NCBI RefSeq assembly: GCF_900101475.1
Contig: NZ_FMZV01000003.1
Location: 124,001-188,000, forward strand
Reading direction: 5' to 3'
Length of the DNA stretch: 64,000 nt
DNA from: Ruegeria marina
GTDB lineage: Bacteria > Pseudomonadota > Alphaproteobacteria > Rhodobacterales > Rhodobacteraceae
Both the position numbers and the translations under genes were made by a program. Shown here piece after piece: positions 1-8,079 of this stretch (position 1 is the first letter of the stretch; the number at the start of each line of letters is the position of its first letter). Below the pieces are notes generated by a model, which was not told where the DNA came from, made no database searches, and was given only the letters and a program-made list of their open reading frames with translations.

Positions 1-1906
1 CGATCTTCACGACCTTGCCGGTATAGATCTTGCCTTCTTCCGGTTCGGCCACGATCGACCAGATCATGTCATAGGCCTTCTGGATCGAGTCACCGTTGGG
101 CGACGCGATCTTGATGGTGCCGTCATCGCTGATATCGACCTTGGCGCCCGAGGTTTCCACGATCTCGCGGATCACCTTGCCGCCCGAGCCGATCACTTCG
201 CGGATCTTGTCGGTCGGAATCTGCATGGTCTCGATGCGCGGGGCATGCACCGAGAAGGCGTTGGTTTCGCTCAGCGCCTTGGCCATTTCGCCCAGGATGT
301 GCAGCCGGCCGTCCTTGGCCTGCGCCAGCGCCCGTTCCATGATCTCGGGCGTGATGCCTGCGACCTTGATGTCCATCTGCAGCGAGGTGATCCCGTTTTC
401 GGTACCCGCCACCTTGAAGTCCATGTCGCCCAGATGGTCTTCGTCGCCCAGGATGTCGGTCAGAACGGCATAGGACCCGTCGTCTTCCAGGATCAGACCC
501 ATGGCCACACCGGCGACCGGCGCCTTGAGCGGCACGCCTGCATCCATCATCGACAGCGAACCGCCGCAGACCGACGCCATCGAGGACGAGCCGTTCGACT
601 CGGTGATCTCGCTGACCACGCGGATGGTGTAGGGGAAATCGGTCGGGGCCGGCAGAACCGCCTGCAGCGCGCGCCAGGCCAGCTTGCCATGGCCGATCTC
701 ACGACGGCCGGGCGACCCGACACGTCCGACTTCGCCCACCGAGTACGGGGGGAAGTTGTAGTGCAGCAGGAAGTTCGACTTGAAATTGGCGTGCAGCGCA
801 TCGATGAACTGTTCGTCATCGCCGGTGCCCAGCGTGGTCACGGCCAGCGCCTGGGTCTCGCCACGGGTAAAGAGCGCCGAACCATGGGTGCGCGGCAGCA
901 GGCCGGTTTCGGCCACGATCGGGCGCACGGTGGTGGTGTCACGCCCGTCGATCCGCTTGCCGCCCTTGACCACGTCGCCGCGCAGGATGCCGGCTTCGAG
1001 TTTCTTCAGGGCAGAGCCGAGGTTGGCGTCTTCCAGTTGCTCTTCGGTCAGCGCGGCCTTGATCGCCTCGCGGGCGGCTGCCACGGCAGCGGTGCGCTCC
1101 TGTTTGTCGGTGATTGCAAAGGCGGCGCGCATCTGCGCTTCGCCTGCGGCCTTCACGGCGGCATACAGATCCGAGTAATCCGGCGGCGAGAAATCGAACG
1201 GCTCTTTCGCGCAGGACTCTGCAAAGCCGATGATCAGGTCGATGACCGGCTGGATCTGCTCATGGGCAAAGACCACGGCGCCCAGCATCTCGGCCTCGGA
1301 CAACTCATAGGCTTCCGATTCCACCATCATCACGGCGTCCTTGGTGCCGGCGACAACCAAGTCCAGGCGCTGTTCGGGGTTCAGACGCAGGTCGTGCATG
1401 TCGTCCACGGTGGGGTTCAGCACGTATTCGCCATCGGTGAACCCGACGCGGCAACCCGCGATCGGCCCCATGAAGGGCACACCCGAAATGGTCAGCGCGG
1501 CCGAGGCGGCGATCATCGCGACGATGTCCGGGTCGTTGACCAGGTCGTGGCTCAGCACGGTGCACATCACCAGCACTTCGTTCTTGAAGCCGGGCACGAA
1601 CAGCGGGCGGATCGGGCGATCGATCAGGCGCGCGGTCAGCGTTTCCTTTTCGGTCGGCCGCGCCTCGCGCTTGAAGAAGCCGCCCGGCACCTTGCCGGCG
1701 GCATAGTATTTTTCCTGGTAATGGACGGTCAGCGGAAAGAAGTCCTGGCCCGGCTTCTGCTCGCGGGCGAAGGTCACGTTGGCCATGACGCTGGTTTCGC
1801 CGAGGGTGGCGATCACCGAACCGTCGGCCTGGCGGGCAATCTTGCCCGTTTCCAGTGTGAGCGTCTCTTCGCCCCACTGCATCGATTTCGTCGTTACATC
1901 AAACAT
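1..1906 (-). CDS. pnp: Polyribonucleotide nucleotidyltransferase (PNPase), 3' end cut by window
   Basis: Phosphorolytic 3'-5' exoribonuclease of the RNA degradosome. The reading frame runs on the complement from ATG at 1906 and leaves the window still open, giving about 635 of the usual ~710 residues. Both RNase PH-like domains are present, joined by the helical linker. The start ([12 protein letters not shown]) and motifs such as [11 protein letters not shown] and the [15 protein letters not shown] catalytic region are typical. The KH domain is present with its GSGG loop ([12 protein letters not shown]), and the last visible residues ([11 protein letters not shown]) begin the S1 domain, most of which lies outside. 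No rpsO precedes it within the window, unlike the classical rpsO-pnp order, so it probably has its own promoter in the 1907-2117 gap. Confidence 0.97.
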   Translation of the reverse strand, partial: MFDVTTKSMQWGEETLTLETGKIARQADGSVIATLGETSVMANVTFAREQKPGQDFFPLTVHYQEKYYAAGKVPGGFFKREARPTEKETLTARLIDRPIRPLFVPGFKNEVLVMCTVLSHDLVNDPDIVAMIAASAALTISGVPFMGPIAGCRVGFTDGEYVLNPTVDDMHDLRLNPEQRLDLVVAGTKDAVMMVESEAYELSEAEMLGAVVFAHEQIQPVIDLIIGFAESCAKEPFDFSPPDYSDLYAAVKAAGEAQMRAAFAITDKQERTAAVAAAREAIKAALTEEQLEDANLGSALKKLEAGILRGDVVKGGKRIDGRDTTTVRPIVAETGLLPRTHGSALFTRGETQALAVTTLGTGDDEQFIDALHANFKSNFLLHYNFPPYSVGEVGRVGSPGRREIGHGKLAWRALQAVLPAPTDFPYTIRVVSEITESNGSSSMASVCGGSLSMMDAGVPLKAPVAGVAMGLILEDDGSYAVLTDILGDEDHLGDMDFKVAGTENGITSLQMDIKVAGITPEIMERALAQAKDGRLHILGEMAKALSETNAFSVHAPRIETMQIPTDKIREVIGSGGKVIREIVETSGAKVDISDDGTIKIASPNGDSIQKAYDMIWSIVAEPEEGKIYTGKVVKI

Positions 1907-1921
1907 GTGCGTATCCTAGAA

Positions 1922-1976
1922 GGGAGCGCTCCCGGCCCTCCGGGTCTCCCGTTTGCATGGCGGCCCCATTGCCGCC
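1922..1976 (-). promoter_or_regulatory. Stem-loops in the pnp 5' leader
   Basis: Two perfect inverted repeats lie just upstream of the pnp start on the complement. One is a 12-bp palindrome GGGAGCGCTCCC at 1922-1933. The other has 6-bp arms GGCGGC/GCCGCC at 1959-1964 and 1971-1976 with a 6-nt loop. E. coli pnp is autoregulated through a leader hairpin cleaved by RNase III; whether these hairpins do the same is inference. The rest of the 1907-2117 gap shows no gene. Confidence 0.4.
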
Positions 1977-2117
1977 GACCCCATTATCATTTCCTTCACG
2001 GTGCCGGAGTCTGGGCACCACGTCTCAGATTGTGCGCCCATACAAGAGATTCAACAGGAATGAAAGAGAAACCGGCGCACGTCGCAGCCTGCGGCGCGCA
2101 CCGGAGTCGCAACCAGG

Positions 2118-2555
2118 TCAGAACGGGCGCACAACCAATTGCGGTTTCCCGTCCGATGTGCAGCGCGCCGACCTGCCATCCCATCCGATCTCGCCGCTCA
2201 CACGCTGGCGAAAGGATGAGAAACTGTCAAAAGTCACCACATCGACCGGTTCGTCGAAATGCAGGGTGATGCGCCGGTGCGCCCCGTCCCCCATCACGGT
2301 CAGGCCACGGATCTCGCCGGTGAACGCCTGCCCCAGGTATTCGCCGCGCACCCGGTCGCCGACCCGCAGGCGCAACCGATTGCCCGCACGCGCCACAAGC
2401 GTGTTCCAGTCCCGCACGCCATGTTGATGCGCCACCAGTTCCAGCGCCTGCGCATGCCCCAGCTCCGTGCCGGTCGCGCGCAGTCCTTCCCGCAGGCGGC
2501 GGGCCTGCGCCTTCAGCTCCTCGACCGGAGCAATCTCTTGTTCATGTGTCATCAT
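2118..2555 (-). CDS. Glyoxalase-related small protein of unknown function
   Basis: Encodes about 145 residues. The N-terminal half (EELKAQARRLREGL, then HAQALELVAHQHGVRDWNTLVA) matches the helical segment found at the end of proteins annotated as glyoxalase superfamily in alphaproteobacteria. The C-terminal half (RVGDRVRGEYLGQAFTGEI) looks like a small beta-barrel. No catalytic residues can be named. The start at 2555 (MMTHEQEI) is preferred to upstream ATGs because AGGC lies just before it. It is transcribed towards pnp and could share its transcript, with a gap of about 210 bases. The 230 bases upstream, to the divergent gene at 2786, show no other gene. Confidence 0.7.
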   Translation of the reverse strand: MMTHEQEIAPVEELKAQARRLREGLRATGTELGHAQALELVAHQHGVRDWNTLVARAGNRLRLRVGDRVRGEYLGQAFTGEIRGLTVMGDGAHRRITLHFDEPVDVVTFDSFSSFRQRVSGEIGWDGRSARCTSDGKPQLVVRPF

Positions 2556-2785
2556 TGCCTCGTTTCCAAACGGGCGCATCTGGTCGGACGGGGCTCGCAT
2601 TGCCATCCACGCGCCGGAAAAGCGGCAAGGATCATCGCTAACCGGGTTTCACCATAGCCCTGGGGCCGCGAGCGGCAGGGAACCCGAACCTTCGTCCTGC
2701 ATATTCAGGCCCGCCCTTCCTGTCAACGAGGCTGGCCTGCGGCGGCTTTTGATCCTACACAGGGCCTGGCAATCCGGGGGCCCCC

Positions 2786-3631
2786 ATGATCATCGCACGC
2801 CTGCACGGCCGTCTTGGCAACCAGATGTTCCAGTATGCCGCCGCCGCGGGGCTGGCGGCGCGCCTTTGCACGCGCGTGGCCATCGACAGCCGCGAGGCGC
2901 AAGCGCGCGGCGAAGGGGTGTTGACCCGCGTATTCGACCTCGATCTTGCCGAACCCGAACACCTGCCGCCCCTGAAACGCGACGGTCTGCTGCGATATGG
3001 CCTGTGGCGGACATTGGGCTCGCGCCCACGGTTCCGGCGCGAGAATGGCCTGGGCTACAATTCCCAGATCGAGACCTGGGGTGACGGAACCTACCTGCAC
3101 GGGTATTGGCAATCCGAACGCTACTTCGAACATGTGGGCGATCGTATCCGGGCGGATTTCACCTTTCCCCCCTTCACCGACAGCCGGAACGAGGAGATGG
3201 CCGAGCGCATCGCCGGGTCCGAGGCAATCTCGCTGCATGTCCGGCGCGGCGATTACGTCGCCTTGGCCGCGCATGCCCTGTGCGACCAGCGCTATTACCA
3301 GGCAGCGCTCGAAGCCGTGATGCGCGGCACCGAGAAGGAACCTGTGGTATACGTGTTTTCCGACGATCCCGACTGGGCCAGGGCGAACCTGCCACTGCCG
3401 GTGGACAAGGTCGTGATCGATTTCAACGGACCCGAAACCGATTTCGAGGACATGCGCCTGATGAGCCTGTGCCGGCACAACATCATCGGCAATTCCTCTT
3501 TCTCCTGGTGGGCGGCCTGGCTGAATTCCAATCCGCAAAAGCGCGTAGCCGGACCTGCCCGATGGTTCGGCGATCCGGGCCTGGAAAATCCCGACATCCT
3601 GCCCCCCGACTGGATGCGGATCAGCGTCTGA
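2786..3631 (+). CDS. GT11-family glycosyltransferase (alpha-1,2-fucosyltransferase type)
   Basis: 281 residues. Hallmarks of GT11 are present: the N-terminal GRLGNQMFQYAAA (residues 8-20), the donor-binding HVRRGDY (151-157) and the C-terminal NSSFSWWAAW (236-245). Family members transfer L-fucose, or a related sugar, from a GDP-sugar to a galactose acceptor on surface polysaccharide. The length is normal for bacterial members and there is no signal peptide, as expected for a cytosolic enzyme. It stands alone, without polysaccharide genes beside it, so the acceptor cannot be inferred. ATG at 2786 follows GGGGGCCCCC rather than a clear ribosome-binding site. Confidence 0.88.
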   Translation: MIIARLHGRLGNQMFQYAAAAGLAARLCTRVAIDSREAQARGEGVLTRVFDLDLAEPEHLPPLKRDGLLRYGLWRTLGSRPRFRRENGLGYNSQIETWGDGTYLHGYWQSERYFEHVGDRIRADFTFPPFTDSRNEEMAERIAGSEAISLHVRRGDYVALAAHALCDQRYYQAALEAVMRGTEKEPVVYVFSDDPDWARANLPLPVDKVVIDFNGPETDFEDMRLMSLCRHNIIGNSSFSWWAAWLNSNPQKRVAGPARWFGDPGLENPDILPPDWMRISV

Positions 3632-3767
3632 CGCAAGCGGCCCGGAAGGACGGGGCGCCCGCTCGCCCTCGCCCGCGGGTTCTCCATGCCCGAAGGCCCG
3701 CTCGAACGCCGCGTCCCGGATTGACGGCAGCCACCCCACGCCGCATCGTCGCGGCAGAGGTGCCCGC

Positions 3768-4574
3768 ATGCCCGCTTTCGACCTGCCCGCCTATCTCGCC
3801 CGCATCGGCCTCGCCGCCGTGCCGGTCACGCCGGGCGGGCTGCAACAACTGCAACAGGCGCAGTTGCGCCGCATAGCTTTCGAAAACATCGATCCGTTTC
3901 TCGGCCGCACCCCCGATCTGGAGGTCGAGGCGCTGTCGGCCAAGCTGCTGCACGCCGGGCGCGGCGGCTATTGTTTCGAACTGAACACGCTGTTCCGCGC
4001 AGCCCTGGATGCCTGCGGCTTCGAAACGCGCCGCCTGTTGGCCCGGGTCCGCAACGGCCGTCCCGTCGCAGGTCCGCGCGGCCATTTGGCCCTGATGGTC
4101 ACTCTGGACGGCCGCCGCTATCTCGCCGACGCCGGTTTCGGAGGGCCGGCGCCGCTTGCCCCGCTGCTGATCGACACCGACAGCCCGCAAACCTTGGCCA
4201 ACGGAACATACCGGTTGCGCACCGATCGCGAGACCGGCGAACGCCTGATCGAAAAGGACACGCCGGGCGGCGCCTTCACCCTCTACGGTTTCGATGAATC
4301 GCATGTCAGCGATGCCGACATCGACGCCGCCAACCACCTCTGCGCCAGATGGGACCGGATGCCGTTTCCGAACAACCTGATGCTGGCCGGATTCAACGGC
4401 GCCACCCGCATCGGCGTCTTCAACCGGCGCATCACCCGGGAAACAGGCGGCACGATCCGGACAGGGGACATTGCGGATGCCCGGGATCTCGCCAACCTGC
4501 TGACGCACGAGCTTGGATTGCGGCTCGAACCCGCGGCGCTGGGCGCGGTCTGGAGCCGCCTGAGCCACGCCTGA
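3768..4574 (+). CDS. nat: Arylamine N-acetyltransferase
   Basis: 268 residues, normal for NAT enzymes, which move an acetyl group from acetyl-CoA to arylamines and hydrazines through a cysteine intermediate. The catalytic triad is in place: Cys69 in RGGYCFELN, His106 in RGHLALMV and Asp121 in LADAGFGGP. The conserved FENIDPFLG segment near residue 38 is also present. It is monocistronic between a GT11 gene and a convergent plsC. The natural substrate is unknown for most bacterial members. A CAGGC-AAAA-GCCTG hairpin starts three bases after the stop and may be its terminator. Confidence 0.93.
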   Translation: MPAFDLPAYLARIGLAAVPVTPGGLQQLQQAQLRRIAFENIDPFLGRTPDLEVEALSAKLLHAGRGGYCFELNTLFRAALDACGFETRRLLARVRNGRPVAGPRGHLALMVTLDGRRYLADAGFGGPAPLAPLLIDTDSPQTLANGTYRLRTDRETGERLIEKDTPGGAFTLYGFDESHVSDADIDAANHLCARWDRMPFPNNLMLAGFNGATRIGVFNRRITRETGGTIRTGDIADARDLANLLTHELGLRLEPAALGAVWSRLSHA

Positions 4575-4576
4575 AA

Positions 4577-4656
4577 CAGGCAAAAGCCTGCGCTTCTTTC
4601 TGGTCGGAAATACTCCGGGGGTGAATTGGCCGCAGGCCAAGACGGGGCAGCGCCCC
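4577..4656. repeat. Dispersed intergenic element with hairpins (copy 1)
   Basis: Lies between convergent nat and plsC. After the CAGGC-AAAA-GCCTG hairpin (4577-4590) comes the core of a sequence repeated elsewhere in the window. Read on the complement the core is GGAGTATTTCCGACCAGAA with CCCCC before it and AGAAG after it (4593-4621). It is followed on the plus strand by TTGGCC-GCA-GGCCAA (4626-4640) and GGGGC-AGC-GCCCC (4644-4656). Other copies are near 12025, 12068, 30710 and 50979, with a diverged one near 8040. Confidence 0.8.
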
Positions 4657-4673
4657 CTCCCCTCACTTCTGGC

Positions 4674-5396
4674 TCACTCCGCCCGAAAGCCCGCCTCGGC
4701 CATCAGCGCCTTCGAATGCCGCTCAACCGCCTCTTCCAGCCGCGCCATGAAGATGTCGCGCGCGATTCCCGGCGGGATCGGCTCCAGGAATTCCACCACC
4801 GCCAGCCCGGGCTTGCGCCGGATGCCCTTGCGCGGCCAGAACAGCCCCACGTTGGTCGCCGCCGGGACGCAGGGGTATTGCAGCCCATCGTACAGCACGG
4901 CGCTGCCCACCTTGTAGGGCTTGTAGTCACCCGGCGCCACGCGGGTGCCCTGCGGATAGATCACCAGCTGCCCGGGTTCGGAAAACTCCCTGGCCACGTC
5001 CTTGACCATCTTGGCGACGGCCATGCCCCTCTTGCCCCGGTCCACCGGGATACAGCCCAGCCGCTTCGCATAGACGCCGATGATCGGCGTCCACAGGAGT
5101 TCCCGTTTCATGATGAACTTGGCATGCGGCACCGCGTCGAAGATCAGCAGGATATCCAGGAACGACTGGTGCTTGGCGGCAACCACCACCTCGCCCGTGG
5201 GCACCTCGCCGCGCACCTCTCCCCGGATGCCCACCATCCAGCGCGCCAGCCACAGGGTCGAGCGGGCATAAAGCTTGCAGGCCTTCAGGGCGCCGCGCTT
5301 GGACACCAGCGCATAGGGGGTAAAGACCAGCCCCAGAACCGCCATCCACAGATAGATGACGACGACGAAGATCAGCGAACGCAGCCATTGGACCAT
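4674..5396 (-). CDS. plsC: 1-acyl-sn-glycerol-3-phosphate acyltransferase
   Basis: 240-residue membrane-associated enzyme that acylates lysophosphatidic acid at sn-2 in phospholipid synthesis. An N-terminal membrane segment (about residues 6-28) is followed by the HX4D motif in KHQSFLD (near residue 75), the MKRELLWTP block, and YPQGTR, which stands where FPEGTR is usual. The start codon shares one base with the ftsX stop, so it is probably translationally coupled as the last gene of ftsE-ftsX-plsC. This places membrane lipid synthesis in the same transcript as division-complex genes. Confidence 0.92.
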   Translation of the reverse strand: MVQWLRSLIFVVVIYLWMAVLGLVFTPYALVSKRGALKACKLYARSTLWLARWMVGIRGEVRGEVPTGEVVVAAKHQSFLDILLIFDAVPHAKFIMKRELLWTPIIGVYAKRLGCIPVDRGKRGMAVAKMVKDVAREFSEPGQLVIYPQGTRVAPGDYKPYKVGSAVLYDGLQYPCVPAATNVGLFWPRKGIRRKPGLAVVEFLEPIPPGIARDIFMARLEEAVERHSKALMAEAGFRAE

Positions 5397-6295
5397 CAGG
5401 TCAGTTCCTTCAACGTGCGGCGGGCCGCGGCCCAGGTGGCGGCAAAGGCCACCACCGCGCCCAGCACCGGAATCACCAGCGGCAAGAGCCAGCCCAGCCC
5501 CTGGAACCCCAGTCCCGTCAGAAATCCGCCCTCGTCCGAAGCTTCGGGCAACAGCATCACCCCCGCCATGCCCAGCACCATGCCGACCGCCGCGCCGATC
5601 AGCGCCCGAAGGGTGAACCGACGCACGAAGGCCCCGGCGATGTAGCGGTCGCGCGCGCCCACCAGCCGCAAGACCTCGATCACCTGCGCATTGGCCGCCA
5701 GCGCCGCATTGGCCGCCAGCGTGATCATGGCAGCCGTCGCCCCTCCGATCAGCAGGATCGACACCAGCGCCAGCCGGCGCAGCGAATGGGCCGCATCCAC
5801 CAGCGGCGCCCGCCAGCGGGTATGATCGTCGAGCACCGCGCCCGGCACTTCGGCCACCAGTCTCAGCCGCAGACCCTGCGCGTCATAGCCCGGCTCGCCG
5901 CCGCGGATCTCGATCAGCTGCGGCACCGGCAGGGCGTCGACCGGCAGGTCGGCGCCGAACCAGGGCGCCAGCAGCGCCGCCTGTTCCTCGCGCGTCAGCG
6001 CCCGGGCCTCGGCCACCCCCGGGGTCTGGCGCAGGATGGTCAACGCCGCCCTGGTCTGCGCCGCGACCTGGTCTGCGGGCGCATTGATGCGCAGCGTCGC
6101 CGCCCGCGCCAGTTCCGAGGCCCAGCGGTCCGCCAGCCGCCCCGAGGCCAGCGACAGCGCCAGCGCAAACACCGCCAGGAACGCCATCGCCCCGGACACG
6201 AACAACGTCAGCTGCGCGGTAAAGCCAGAGGGCGGCACCACCCGGTCGGCCTGGCTGTCGGCCATGATCAGCGTGCGGATCGTTCCCTTGCTCAC
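5396..6295 (-). CDS. ftsX: Cell division protein FtsX (permease-like)
   Basis: 299 residues. FtsX partners FtsE at the divisome and relays its ATPase state to periplasmic cell-wall hydrolase activation. One N-terminal transmembrane helix (about residues 28-50) is followed by a periplasmic domain (about 55-165) and three C-terminal helices, the usual FtsX layout. The start overlaps the end of ftsE by 4 bp and its stop overlaps the plsC start by one base. The FtsE partner and operon position make the assignment firm although the sequence is poorly conserved, as is usual in this family. Confidence 0.93.
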   Translation of the reverse strand: MSKGTIRTLIMADSQADRVVPPSGFTAQLTLFVSGAMAFLAVFALALSLASGRLADRWASELARAATLRINAPADQVAAQTRAALTILRQTPGVAEARALTREEQAALLAPWFGADLPVDALPVPQLIEIRGGEPGYDAQGLRLRLVAEVPGAVLDDHTRWRAPLVDAAHSLRRLALVSILLIGGATAAMITLAANAALAANAQVIEVLRLVGARDRYIAGAFVRRFTLRALIGAAVGMVLGMAGVMLLPEASDEGGFLTGLGFQGLGWLLPLVIPVLGAVVAFAATWAAARRTLKELT

Positions 6296-6969
6296 AGGTC
6301 CGCCCCCGCCAGTTGCAACCGCCGGTTCGAGATCCGCAGCACCCGCGCCTGCACTTGGCTCTTGGCAGCGCGGATCAGGCCCAGGTCGTGGGTTGCGATC
6401 AGGATGGTCTTGCCCATCCGGTTCAACTCGATCAGCAGTTGCAACAGCCGCTGCGACATCTCCCAGTCGACGTTGCCGGTCGGCTCGTCCGCCAGCACCA
6501 CGTCCGGCGACATGATCACCGCGCGCGCCAGCGCCGCGCGCTGGCGCTCGCCGCCCGAGAGTTCCGGCGGCAGGGCGTCGGCACGTTTCGTCAGCCCGAC
6601 CCAGGCCATCAGTTCACCCAGATTCTCCTGCTGACCGGACAGGTCATGACCCGACACGGTCAGTGGCAGCGCGATATTCTCGGCCAGCGGCAGGTGATCC
6701 AGAAAACGGCAATCCTGGTGCACCACCCCGATACGCCGCCGGAACAGCGCCATCTGGTCACGGTCCAGCCGGCGCAGATCCTGGCCGAACCCGCGCACCT
6801 GCCCGGCACTGGCCTGCAAGGCGCCATAGCACAGTTTCAGCAGCGTGGTCTTGCCCGACCCGGACGGCCCGGTCAGAAAGTGGAACGACCCTGGCGACAG
6901 GTCCACCGAGATATCGCCGAGAAGCTCGCCGCCGCCATAGCTGTAGCCCACATTCTCCAACTCGATCAA
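6292..6969 (-). CDS. ftsE: Cell division ATP-binding protein FtsE
   Basis: ABC ATPase of about 225 residues. Walker A is GPSGSGKTTLLKL, the signature is LSGGERQRAALARA, Walker B is VVLADEPTGNVD, and the H-loop is ATHDLGL. The most likely start is TTG at 6969 (LIELENVGYSYGG), with GGCAGGA a few bases upstream; this gives the length typical of FtsE. The in-frame ATG at 7077 would add 36 low-complexity residues not seen in the family. It is the first gene of ftsE-ftsX-plsC and diverges from the zinc-ribbon gene at 7154. Confidence 0.94.
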   Translation of the reverse strand: MIELENVGYSYGGGELLGDISVDLSPGSFHFLTGPSGSGKTTLLKLCYGALQASAGQVRGFGQDLRRLDRDQMALFRRRIGVVHQDCRFLDHLPLAENIALPLTVSGHDLSGQQENLGELMAWVGLTKRADALPPELSGGERQRAALARAVIMSPDVVLADEPTGNVDWEMSQRLLQLLIELNRMGKTILIATHDLGLIRAAKSQVQARVLRISNRRLQLAGADL

Positions 6970-7080
6970 AATCCTGCCCCCAGCCGGTTCATCGCCTTTC
7001 TTGCCCGATGGGGGATGCAGTTTCAATGCCCGCCTGAGTCCAATAGGCGACACATCACCGGCTCCGGACCAAATCACTCT

Positions 7081-7108
7081 TTCCGCAATCGGCTCAACCG
7101 CCTATGAT
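7081..7108 (+). promoter_or_regulatory. Possible sigma-70 promoter for the zinc-ribbon gene
   Basis: A near-consensus -10 hexamer TATGAT (7103-7108) lies 46 bases before the ATG at 7154, with a weak TTCCGC (7081-7086) 16 bases upstream as a possible -35. This is visual matching only. Confidence 0.3.
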
Positions 7109-7153
7109 CCCGGAAAAAAGAAGATCAGGCAGAATGAAGAGCCGGGAGGCAGT

Positions 7154-7978
7154 ATGCGTCTGACATGCCCGAATTGCGATGCGCAATATGAAGTGCCGGA
7201 CGAGGTGATCCCCGCCGAAGGGCGCGACGTCCAGTGTTCGGATTGCGGACATACATGGTTCCAGCCCGCCGCCGGAGATGCCGTGAAAGGGGCCGGGGAC
7301 GAGGAAGACTTTGCGCCGCCCCTGCCCGATGATCTGGCCGCCATGGACGCCCCGCGGCAAGCGCGCGCCCGCGACGACGAGTTCGAGGAGGAGGAGGACG
7401 ACGACGACAGGGACTTTTCCGCTGTCGGGACGCAATCCACGATGCCCGAAGGCCGCGGCATCGACTCCGACATTTCGGGTATCCTGCGTGAAGAGGCCGA
7501 ACGCGAAGCCCGGCTGCGCGCGCGTGAGGCGGAAGCGCTGGAAAGCCAACCCGATCTTGGCCTCGACGCATATCCCGGCGACGAACCCGAGCGCCGTGCC
7601 CGCGAGGCGCACAATCGAATGGCCCGTATCCGCGGCGAAGAGCCGGAAATCGAAGAGCAAGTCGCCGGGTCGCGTCGCGGCCTGCTGCCCGATATCGAGG
7701 AGATCAACTCGACCCTGCGCGGATCGGAAACCAAGGCTGGCACCCCTGCGCCTGTCACACACGAGCGCGCGCGCAAGCAGCGGTCCGGCGGATTCACGCG
7801 CGGGCTGGTGGTAATGCTGGTGTTCGGCGCGGTGCTGTTCCTGCTCTATGCCAATGCGCCGCACATCGCCCGCAGCGTGCCGCAGGCCGACCCGATGCTC
7901 AGCGCCTATGTCGCCCTCGTCGACCAGGCCCGGCTCTGGCTCGACGCGCAGGTCGCGGCTCTGGTGCCTCGACCATAG
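7154..7978 (+). CDS. MJ0042-type zinc-ribbon, single-pass membrane protein
   Basis: 274 residues. The first 37 residues form a zinc ribbon with two CxxC pairs (CPNCDAQYEVPDEVIP and CSDCGHTWF), the MJ0042 family pattern. Next comes a strongly acidic linker (runs of E and D at about residues 75-90) and an Arg/Glu-rich, coiled-coil-like segment. One transmembrane helix (GLVVMLVFGAVLFLLYAN, about 217-234) precedes a short C-terminal tail. The start at 7154 is supported by GGGAGGC upstream and by the family start MRLTCPNC. Function is unknown; the layout suggests a cytoplasmic metal-binding head tethered to the inner membrane. It is divergent from ftsEX, a common neighbour in Rhodobacteraceae. Confidence 0.82.
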   Translation: MRLTCPNCDAQYEVPDEVIPAEGRDVQCSDCGHTWFQPAAGDAVKGAGDEEDFAPPLPDDLAAMDAPRQARARDDEFEEEEDDDDRDFSAVGTQSTMPEGRGIDSDISGILREEAEREARLRAREAEALESQPDLGLDAYPGDEPERRAREAHNRMARIRGEEPEIEEQVAGSRRGLLPDIEEINSTLRGSETKAGTPAPVTHERARKQRSGGFTRGLVVMLVFGAVLFLLYANAPHIARSVPQADPMLSAYVALVDQARLWLDAQVAALVPRP

Positions 7979-8009
7979 TACCCGACCGCCTTGGCGGCGG
8001 CGCACCCCC

Positions 8010-8032
8010 GAGATTTTTCGACGAAAAATCTC
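8010..8032. terminator. Perfect hairpin between convergent genes, likely bidirectional terminator
   Basis: Arms GAGATTTTTCG (8010-8020) and CGAAAAATCTC (8022-8032) form an 11-bp perfect stem around a single A. It lies between the zinc-ribbon stop (7978) and the convergent TIGR02302 stop (8080). The adjoining GGGAGTATTCGTGAAAGAA (8044-8062) looks like a decayed copy of the dispersed intergenic element found elsewhere in the window. Confidence 0.6.
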
Positions 8033-8079
8033 CGCCGCCTGCGGGAGTATTCGTGAAAGAATGAATCGGGCGGGCAGTC

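Noticed and set aside
1996-2184. 62-codon minus-strand frame between pnp and the glyoxalase-related gene
   Set aside because: It overlaps the 3' end of the real gene at 2118, has no ribosome-binding site and no recognisable features.
245-2269. 674-codon open frame on the plus strand opposite pnp
   Set aside because: It mirrors the pnp reading frame in GC-rich DNA, has a His/Arg/Gln-rich composition and no family pattern. Similar shadows opposite ETF-QO (33318-35231), the TPR gene (31542-33233), GDPD (44508-46367) and ffh (52759-54420) were rejected for the same reason.
4674-5396. plsC considered inactive because YPQGTR replaces FPEGTR
   Set aside because: The HX4D catalytic motif is intact and the E-to-Q variant occurs in working alphaproteobacterial homologues as far as I know; not enough to call it inactive.
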